Source: UBA1163 sp049513055 (GTDB lineage: Bacteria > Desulfobacterota > BSN033 > UBA1163). Taken from it: a DNA stretch of 23,268 bases. The stretch covers positions 1 to 23,268 of the forward strand of contig JBEKWN010000091.1 in assembly GCA_049513055.1 (NCBI GenBank), in the 5' to 3' direction. The notes beneath the pieces were generated by a model. The model was given only the letters and a program-made list of their open reading frames with translations. It did no database searches and was not told the origin of the DNA. Positions 6,377-11,748 of the stretch are shown here, one piece after another (the stretch's first letter is position 1; the number at the start of each line of letters is the position of its first letter). The position numbers were made by a program, and so were the translations under genes.

Positions 6377-6426
6377 GGTCAGGCTTGAGAAATTGAGATT
6401 TGGTGTCATCCATAAAAAAGTTGGCC
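6377..6426 (+). repeat. Dispersed repeat A, copy 5 (long form)
   Basis: The core is at 6402-6426. The preceding 25 nt (GGTCAGGCTTGAGAAATTGA...) align with the same position before copy 6 (GGTCAGACTTGATTATTGA...), so these two copies share a ~50-bp unit. A short-word tract follows at 6439-6485 (GAGTTAACGGGTAAATGAGG). The 6322-6617 gap contains nothing else recognisable. Confidence 0.85.
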
Positions 6427-6617
6427 CGATACTAATCGGAGACGAGTTAACGGGTAAATGAGGGAATGGGTGAACGAGTTAATGAGAAAATAAAATTTGT
6501 TTATTCACCTGATTCACAGTTAAAGGCCTGGCGCCTTTTTACCTGTTTACTTTGAAGAACTGCTCATAAGTCAAGGATAAAAATTTGAATCCCATAGCAC
6601 CCAGAAAGGATGTATAG

Positions 6618-7643
6618 ATGACCTTCAAAGTGGTTCATGCTTTTCCTGTCGAGGGGGTGGATCTTGGAGAAAAGTTATTAGAGTCCTTGGATGCCTCGCT
6701 GGTTAAGGGGATGTGGAGAACAGAAGATGAAATAATCAGGAACGCCGAGGATGCTGACGCAGTGATAGGCGTCGTCTCTCTTCACCCCTTTAATCGAAGA
6801 GTACTCAAAGCTCTTTCCAAATGCCGGATCATTGCCGGTATCGGAATAGGCTTTAATACGACCGACTTAGAGGCTGCAACAGAGTATGGGATGGTCGTAA
6901 CCAATGTTCCCGATTACTGTCTGGACGAGGTTTCAGGTCTTGGAATAGGATTGATGCTGGCACTGGGCCACAAAATACCCCAGTTAGATAAAGCGGTGAG
7001 AGAGAGTCAAATCAATTTGACTATTCACAGGAAAGCCGTTACGGAAATTGCTTATCCTATATTCCGCATGCGTGACCAAACTCTGGGCATTATAGGTCTG
7101 GGGAAGATTGGTACTGCCACGGCCCTCAAGGCGAAAGGACTGGGGATGAGGGTGGTAGCCTACGATCCATTTGTCCTGGGGGCAGTCATGGAAAGCTATG
7201 GGGTGAAGTCAGCAGACCTGGATACACTCCTCAGGGATTCGGACTTTATCAGTCTTCATACCCCGTTGACCCCTGAAACAAGCAATATGATCGGGTATAA
7301 CGAGTTTAGGAAGATGAAGCGCACTTGCTACTTCATCAATACTGCGCGGGGAGGGTGTGTGGATCAAATTGCTCTTGTCTCGGCTTTGCAAGAAGGCCTC
7401 ATTGCTGGAGCGGGAATTGATGTCACAGTGGATGAGCCTATTTCCCCTGGGAATCCGCTCCTCAAAATTCAAAACGTAATTCTTACTGGACATGCCGCCT
7501 GGTACTCTATCACTTCAGAGGCGGAGGTAAGCTACAAGCCAATGACACAGGTGGTCCTGGCTCTGAAGGGAGAGTGGCCGCTGTATGCAGTCAACCCTGA
7601 AGTGCGGAAGAAGTGGATGAATAAATGGGGCAGAAAGGTCTGA
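6618..7643 (+). CDS. D-isomer-specific 2-hydroxyacid dehydrogenase (SerA/CtBP-like)
   Basis: A 341-residue NAD-dependent dehydrogenase reducing a 2-oxoacid to a D-2-hydroxyacid or the reverse. The Rossmann motif is GLGKIG at 160-165. The catalytic triad is R244 in NTARGG, E273 in VDEP and H292 in TGHAAW. The substrate-domain segment AGIGIGFNTTDLEAA and the TGHAAWYS context are nearest to the CtBP/phosphoglycerate dehydrogenase-like branch. It lacks an ACT domain, so it is not a regulated long-form SerA. The ATG has AGAAAGGA upstream. It is a single gene; the real substrate is unknown. Confidence 0.9.
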   Translation: MTFKVVHAFPVEGVDLGEKLLESLDASLVKGMWRTEDEIIRNAEDADAVIGVVSLHPFNRRVLKALSKCRIIAGIGIGFNTTDLEAATEYGMVVTNVPDYCLDEVSGLGIGLMLALGHKIPQLDKAVRESQINLTIHRKAVTEIAYPIFRMRDQTLGIIGLGKIGTATALKAKGLGMRVVAYDPFVLGAVMESYGVKSADLDTLLRDSDFISLHTPLTPETSNMIGYNEFRKMKRTCYFINTARGGCVDQIALVSALQEGLIAGAGIDVTVDEPISPGNPLLKIQNVILTGHAAWYSITSEAEVSYKPMTQVVLALKGEWPLYAVNPEVRKKWMNKWGRKV

Positions 7644-7670
7644 CTTTTATCAACGGACAAAAGAAATTTG

Positions 7671-7690
7671 GGGTCGGACCTAATTTTTAC
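7671..7690 (+). repeat. REP-like word GGGGTCGGACCTAATTTTT
   Basis: A variant of the GGGGTCAGRCTTGA word seen before repeat A copies 5 and 6, here alone at the start of the 7644-7917 gap. Confidence 0.4.
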
Positions 7691-7753
7691 ATTAATATAT
7701 ATATATTGGTTAGCGTCCTCGCCATCATTGTTATGGGCATGGGGTAAAAAATT

Positions 7754-7804
7754 AGGGACATTTCCCGAATGACCGAATGTCGTTAAAATTTGGGAAGTGT
7801 CCCT
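7754..7804. repeat. REP-type hairpin AGGGACATTTCCCGAAT / ATTTGGGAAGTGTCCCT
   Basis: Two 17-nt arms (7754-7770 and 7788-7804) are reverse complements except at two positions that can form G-U pairs; the loop is 17 nt. GGGACAxTTCCC-type repeats often accompany REP-associated tyrosine transposases. None is present here, so this is probably a non-autonomous copy. Confidence 0.65.
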
Positions 7805-7917
7805 CTTAAATATTCCATTCTTATGTTACGTAATCTCCGGAATGGCAACAGGGAAGACGACGACTTGAATAAAGTTTGATCGATTGAGTTAAATCCTGAA
7901 GGGTGGAGGATGTGTCT

Positions 7918-9057
7918 ATGTACTATCAATTAACAGAGGAACAGAAGCGGTTCAAAGAAAGTGTGAGACGGCTTGCCGATGAAAGAGTGGAGCCACGGGC
8001 TAAAGAGATTGATCAAAAGGAGGAGTTTGCATGGGATATTTTCGAACTCTTTAAAAAGCAGGGTTATCTTGGCCTGTGCATTCCTGAGGGCTATGGCGGG
8101 CAAACCTCAGAACATATCTATGTGTGCATGGCGATTGAAGAAGTGGCCCGGGTTTGCGTCAGCTCCTCCCTGATTATCCAGGTTCAAGCCTTGGGAACGT
8201 TCCCGATCATGATTGCTGGTTCTGAGGATCAAAAGAGGAAATATGGCCCGCTTCTGGCTACAGGAGAAAGAATCATTAATTTCGGATTGACCGAACCGGA
8301 GGCGGGTTCAGATGCGAGTATGATGAGGACAAAGGCTGAATTGAGAAAAGATCAATATATTCTGAATGGAACGAAACATTTCATGTCGAATGGCCCTATT
8401 GTCACAACCATGGTCGTCTTTGCGATGACAGACCCTTCAAAAGGAACCCGAGGGATCAGTGCCTTTATTGTTGAAAAAGAAGATTCGAAGTTTATGGTTG
8501 GAAAGGTGGAATCGAAGATGGGAATCCGGGGGGCACCGACATCAGAAATTCTTTTCCACGACTGCCCGGTTCCGAAGGAGAATTTATTGGGAGAGGAAGG
8601 AAAAGGGTTTCGGATCGCCATGGCGGCCCTGGATGCCGGACGACCCACGATTGCCGCCCAGGCCGTTGGGTTAGCCCAGGGAGCTATGGAGAAAGCTATC
8701 CGCTATTCGAAGGAGAGAATCCAGTTTGGTAAACCGATATCTGAATTTCAAGGGATCCAATGGATGTTTGCTGACATGGCATGCGAAATTGAAGCCGCCC
8801 GGGCGCTCACCTATCAAACCTGCAATTTGATCGATCAGAACGATCCACAAAAAACGTATCTGTCCGCTTGTTGTAAGCTCTTCGCCACAGACGTCGCCAT
8901 GAAGGTAACCACAGATGCCCTCCAGATCGCAGGGGGATATGGGTATATGACTGATTTTCCTTTTGAGAGAATGATGAGGGATGCCAAAATTACCCAAATC
9001 TACGAAGGGACAAATCAGATTCAGAAAATCGTGATTGCACGAGAGTTACTTCGATAA
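7918..9057 (+). CDS. Acyl-CoA dehydrogenase
   Basis: A 379-residue FAD flavoprotein that introduces an alpha,beta double bond into an acyl-CoA and passes electrons to ETF. It shows LTEPEAGSDA (substrate/FAD loop), TKHFMSNGPIV, RIQFGKPISEFQGIQ, QIAGGYGYM and the catalytic-base segment QIYEGTNQIQ with Glu at about residue 363, the position used by short/medium-chain members. Length is typical. I prefer ATG 7918 because GTGGAGG (7903-7909) serves as its SD; GTG 7903 lies inside that SD. There is no ETF or thiolase next door, so the chain specificity and pathway remain open. Confidence 0.93.
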   Translation: MYYQLTEEQKRFKESVRRLADERVEPRAKEIDQKEEFAWDIFELFKKQGYLGLCIPEGYGGQTSEHIYVCMAIEEVARVCVSSSLIIQVQALGTFPIMIAGSEDQKRKYGPLLATGERIINFGLTEPEAGSDASMMRTKAELRKDQYILNGTKHFMSNGPIVTTMVVFAMTDPSKGTRGISAFIVEKEDSKFMVGKVESKMGIRGAPTSEILFHDCPVPKENLLGEEGKGFRIAMAALDAGRPTIAAQAVGLAQGAMEKAIRYSKERIQFGKPISEFQGIQWMFADMACEIEAARALTYQTCNLIDQNDPQKTYLSACCKLFATDVAMKVTTDALQIAGGYGYMTDFPFERMMRDAKITQIYEGTNQIQKIVIARELLR

Positions 9058-9080
9058 TCTATCAGAGTATAGAAATCCGA

Positions 9081-9128
9081 GGTCAGACTTGATTATTGAC
9101 AATAGGTGTCATCCATAAAAAGTTGGCC
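9081..9128 (+). repeat. Dispersed repeat A, copy 6 (long form)
   Basis: GGTCAGACTTGATTATTGAC leads into the core at 9105-9128 (one A fewer). The GCGCATAGTGTATAGTG word repeat follows at 9145-9169. Confidence 0.85.
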
Positions 9129-9289
9129 CACTACAATTGCTAAACGCAGAGCGCATAGTGTATAGTGTCTAGGATCTTGGATTTCAGGTTGCGGACACGA
9201 ATCACGGGCACGTAATTTTGTAACCCATATTCGGCTATGTCCCCCTGATCCCCCTAAGTGGGTCAGGTTGAAAAAAGGAGGGAATCTAT

Positions 9290-9589
9290 TTGATCAAAAA
9301 ATTATTTTCCTCTCTCACGGCAAAACTGAAAGGCTCTCCCAAAGTGGTCGGGGAGATCATGTATGGACTGTTGCTCCATGAGATGCACCTGGTAATGAAG
9401 AAGGAAAGAGGACACCTGGATAACCTCTTTATGCTGGTTATCTTTGGAGATCTGATCGGTCTGCCATTACTTCCGCCTTATTATTCCATGCGACTCCTGC
9501 CTCATATCCTTCCTTCTCTTGAAGCATGGAAAAGAAGAGTGCTGAGGGAAAAAGATCTGACCGATTTTGTAGCCCATGATCTTGGATAA
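9290..9589 (+). CDS. Conserved small protein of unknown function, probably membrane-associated
   Basis: A 99-residue protein with a basic amphipathic N-terminus (KKLFSSLTAKLKGSPK), an EIMYGLLLHEMHLVM helix, and a hydrophobic stretch LDNLFMLVIFGDLIGLPLLPP (43-63) that could be a membrane hairpin or anchor. The tail is charged. I do not recognise a named family. The TTG 9290 start is supported by AAAAAAGGAGGG (9271-9282) at 7-nt spacing. It stands alone, with repeat A copy 6 upstream and a REP-like element downstream. Confidence 0.65.
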   Translation: MIKKLFSSLTAKLKGSPKVVGEIMYGLLLHEMHLVMKKERGHLDNLFMLVIFGDLIGLPLLPPYYSMRLLPHILPSLEAWKRRVLREKDLTDFVAHDLG

Positions 9590-9599
9590 GAAATTGGAT

Positions 9600-9668
9600 C
9601 TAAGGATTGGGGACGGGTTCCGATTTTTATCGGAAGAATCCCAAAACAAAAATTGGGACGGTTGTCCA
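9600..9668. repeat. REP-like element
   Basis: GGGGACGGGTTCCGATTTTTATCGG and CAAAAATTGGGACGGTTGTCC carry GGGACGGTT-type words with nearby CCGAT/ATCGG pairing. It resembles the 3940-3986 element. It fills most of the gap between two small genes. Confidence 0.35.
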
Positions 9669-9726
9669 CTTTTTTTCATAAGAGGGAAGGACCAAGATAT
9701 AGAAAGACTGAAGAGAGGAGGGTGTT

Positions 9727-9825
9727 ATGAAAGAGAAAAGCAAAGGGGTAAAGGAAAGCAAGAAGGCGCCACAGAAAAGCCTCAAAGAGAAGAGAAAGAT
9801 GAAGAAGGAGAAGAAGAACAGGTAG
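9727..9825 (+). CDS. Tiny lysine-rich protein (32 aa)
   Basis: ATG 9727 is preceded by a strong SD, AGAGGAGGG (9714-9722). The frame encodes 32 residues, more than 40% Lys plus Arg, with KKAPQKSLKEKRKMKKEKK at its centre, ending at TAG 9823-9825. Short proteins with an SLKEKR core and similar basic composition occur widely as unannotated hypotheticals; their function is unknown to me. An overlapping frame encodes a Glu-rich sequence, but only this one has an SD. Nucleic-acid binding is a guess from charge. Confidence 0.6.
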   Translation: MKEKSKGVKESKKAPQKSLKEKRKMKKEKKNR

Positions 9826-9880
9826 GTCTGGAGGAAGCTTTGGGGGTTACATCTTAATTGGTCATGAAATTTATTTTAAA

Positions 9881-9905
9881 AGGTCATTCATAAAAAAGTT
9901 GGTCC
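9881..9905 (+). repeat. Dispersed repeat A, copy 7
   Basis: GGTCATTCATAAAAAAGTTGG, slightly diverged, followed by AGCAAAGGGCATGG and a GGTCATTGCGTTATTGGG tract (9941-9981). It lies 94 nt before the next gene. Confidence 0.8.
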
Positions 9906-9998
9906 TGCTGAATAGCAAAGGGCATGGCAATTAGGTCATTCGAATCATCTTAGGGTCATTGCGTTATTGGGTGAGCTGAGAAATAGACCAAGCTAAAT

Positions 9999-10772
9999 AT
10001 GGTCCTTCAAATTACCGGAAGAGGCGTCTTGCGCCTGTCAAAAGAAATATTCCCTGCCTTGACCGTTCTCTTCTTCTCAATCCTTTTCTCGTACTTTTTT
10101 GACAGCCTCACCCCCATAAAGGGTTGGGAGGTTCTCCTCAGGGCATTCATCCGCTTTATCCGATTCGCCTTGCTTCTTTGCCTTCCACTTTATATCCTCT
10201 TGCCCGTTTATCGTTTCGTTGTCGCCCGCATGAGAGAGAAGCTTCTTCAGACGGAGAATAGACGGGAACCGTGCATCCATCCCATCAAGCACTGGATCTT
10301 TCGACCCTTTCAAGGAATTGGTATAGGACTTCTCTTTGAGACGAAATTACTTACGGCCCTTCAGATCATCACGGGGGTGACCGCTCAACCATTGCTTTTC
10401 TTCTCCCGAGGGCAGTTTCAGCTGGGACGTATGTTGGTCATCAGCGGGATCACAGTGGTCATCTCTCTTCTTCTATCTACCCTCTGGACCCTCGATGATG
10501 TAGGGATCAGGTATGTCAATCGAAAGGATCAAGAGATAAAGATGATCGGGAAATATGTAGGAACGCTGATGCCCATCATCTTCGGGTTCTACGGTATCTT
10601 CAGCCTCATTGCTGATTATCCAGCGAGACAGGTTTTTATCTTCCTATTTCGAACCGTTATGAGCCTCTACCCCCTCTTTACGGTCTTCGCCGTCTTCCAC
10701 TTCCGTTTCCTCAGGAACAGAGAGGAACATTTTTCTGAAAGAACATCGCTAAAAAAAGGGGGGATCTGGTAG
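9999..10772 (+). CDS. Multi-pass membrane protein of unknown function
   Basis: A 257-residue integral membrane protein with predicted transmembrane segments near residues 16-35, 50-75, 145-163, 188-206 and 212-236, and a basic loop at 76-100 suggesting cytoplasmic exposure. There is no signal peptide cleavage site and no motif that I can assign to a transporter, polymerase or enzyme family. The start ATG 9999 has no convincing SD, and the promoter region is occupied by repeat tracts. No partner gene is adjacent. Confidence 0.7.
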   Translation: MVLQITGRGVLRLSKEIFPALTVLFFSILFSYFFDSLTPIKGWEVLLRAFIRFIRFALLLCLPLYILLPVYRFVVARMREKLLQTENRREPCIHPIKHWIFRPFQGIGIGLLFETKLLTALQIITGVTAQPLLFFSRGQFQLGRMLVISGITVVISLLLSTLWTLDDVGIRYVNRKDQEIKMIGKYVGTLMPIIFGFYGIFSLIADYPARQVFIFLFRTVMSLYPLFTVFAVFHFRFLRNREEHFSERTSLKKGGIW

Positions 10773-10800
10773 AAAAGGGGGTGTAAAAATGGGGACACCT

Positions 10801-10866
10801 ATTGAGTCATTGGGTCATTGCGTCACTCATTGGGTTATTGAGTTATGAGGTTACTAAGTCATTGAG
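10801..10866 (+). repeat. Short-word tandem tract (family B), longest copy
   Basis: About eight drifting units of roughly 8 nt: GAGTCATT, GGGTCATT, GCGTCACT, then ATTGGGTTATTGAGTTATG and so on. Related tracts are at 1336-1368, 2024-2060, 6439-6485, 9941-9981, 13969-14011, 17781-17820 and 19151-19180. Confidence 0.75.
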
Positions 10867-10881
10867 AGCAAGGATAAGCTG

Positions 10882-11024
10882 AAAGCTCAAAGCAAGACAG
10901 TCATTTCTGACTGGCCGGCAAGGTGTGCTGCCGAGCGCACAATAGGAGATGATATTTACCTCTCCGGGAGGCACCATTTTTTGAGGTCCTTCCATTTTCC
11001 AGTCAGTTTTTTTCACCTTTCCTG
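10882..11024 (+). repeat. Structured repeat D, copy 2 (long form)
   Basis: Begins with AAAGCTCAAAGCAAGAC, then shows successive hairpins: CAGTCA-TTTC-TGACTG (10898-10913), GTGTGC-TGCCGA-GCGCAC (10923-10940), GGAGA/TCTCC (10945-10965). It then has the GCACCATTTTTTGAGGT block shared with copy 1. It lies upstream of a TA promoter, as copy 1 does. It may be a structured RNA or a mobile repeat. Confidence 0.6.
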
Positions 11025-11057
11025 GGCGAAGCACTCAATCAATCAAACAAGAATGGG

Positions 11058-11097
11058 TTGACTGGTCATATTCAATTGTATATATTAAGTATATACA
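11058..11097 (+). promoter_or_regulatory. Promoter and operator of the second brnTA-like operon
   Basis: TTGACT (11058-11063), a 17-nt spacer and TATATT (11081-11086). The -10 is embedded in a palindrome TGTATATA (11077-11084) TTAAG TATATACA (11090-11097), a likely antitoxin operator. Confidence 0.75.
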
Positions 11098-11113
11098 AAA
11101 GGAGACCAGCGAT

Positions 11114-11434
11114 ATGGATATTTTATCTCAGGTTGAGGGATTTGATTGGGATAAAGGAAATACCGAGAAGAATTGGGAGGGGCATAACGTAAGTTACCTT
11201 GAATGTGAGGAGGTCTTTTTCAATCAGCCGATTATCATCCAGGAGGATGAAACGCATTCAGAGTCTGAAAATCGTTATTATGTCTTGGATAAAACGAATG
11301 ACGGGCGATGCCTCTTTATGGTTTTTACTATTAGGAATAAAAAAATAAGAGTGATCTCTGCAAGGGATATGAAGAGGAAGGAAAGGAGGCTTTACCGTGA
11401 GGAAATTGAAAAAGTTACCAAAATTCAGGAGTAA
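11114..11434 (+). CDS. brnT: BrnT-like (DUF497) toxin
   Basis: A 106-residue protein with the BrnT layout: FDWDKGNTEKNWEGHNVSY at the N-terminus, EEVFFNQPIII, an ENRYYVLDKTNDGRCLFMVF strand pair, and the C-terminal IRVISARDMKRKERRLY catalytic-type segment. Predicted ribonuclease toxin. The start ATG 11114 has AAGGAG (11099-11104). It is distinct in sequence from the brnT at 197 and is not a recent duplicate. The antitoxin starts within its 3' end (38-nt overlap), so the operon looks intact. Confidence 0.85.
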   Translation: MDILSQVEGFDWDKGNTEKNWEGHNVSYLECEEVFFNQPIIIQEDETHSESENRYYVLDKTNDGRCLFMVFTIRNKKIRVISARDMKRKERRLYREEIEKVTKIQE

Positions 11435-11675
11435 GAAGGAAGAATTCGAATTCTGGTCGACCCATGATTCCACCGAATATGTAGATTATTCAAAAGCAAA
11501 AAAGGGATTATTCCCAAACCTGAAGCCGTCAACGAGGACCATCTCCATCAGATTACCAGAGTCCCTTATTGAACATCTTAAGGTTTTGGCTAATAGGAAG
11601 GATATCCCATATCAGTCTTTGTTAAAGATGCTTTTAATAGAAAAGGTGGGAGAAGAGTTCCGTGAAACGAGGTAA
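11397..11675 (+). CDS. BrnA/CopG-like ribbon-helix-helix antitoxin
   Basis: A 92-residue antitoxin. The N-terminal half (EEFEFWSTHDSTEYVDYSKA) is the toxin-binding segment common to DUF497 partners, and STRTISIRLPESLIEHLKVL followed by DIPYQSLLKMLL is a ribbon-helix-helix DNA-binding domain near residues 48-85. It should bind the toxin and repress the palindromic promoter at 11077-11097. The GTG 11397 start is backed by AAGGAGG (11382-11388) inside the toxin gene. Confidence 0.83.
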   Translation: MRKLKKLPKFRSKKEEFEFWSTHDSTEYVDYSKAKKGLFPNLKPSTRTISIRLPESLIEHLKVLANRKDIPYQSLLKMLLIEKVGEEFRETR

Positions 11676-11748
11676 ATGGGTAAGCCACGAGATGTTAGGA
11701 TGCGGATGATGTTTCAAGGTTTGACACCCTTCTGTTTGAAACAAATTT

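Noticed and set aside
9576..9857. 93-codon + frame overlapping the 32-aa Lys-rich ORF
   Set aside because: It has no SD, reads through a REP-like element and gives a Glu/Lys-rich shadow of the better supported frame.
1258..9905. Repeat A copies as integron attC sites in a cassette array
   Set aside because: The sequence lacks paired RYYYAAC/GTTRRRY core sites and attC-like folding, no integrase is present, and several genes are larger than usual cassettes.
10843..11034. 63-codon minus-strand frame in the structured repeat
   Set aside because: It lies wholly within intergenic repeat sequence, with no SD and no recognisable domain.
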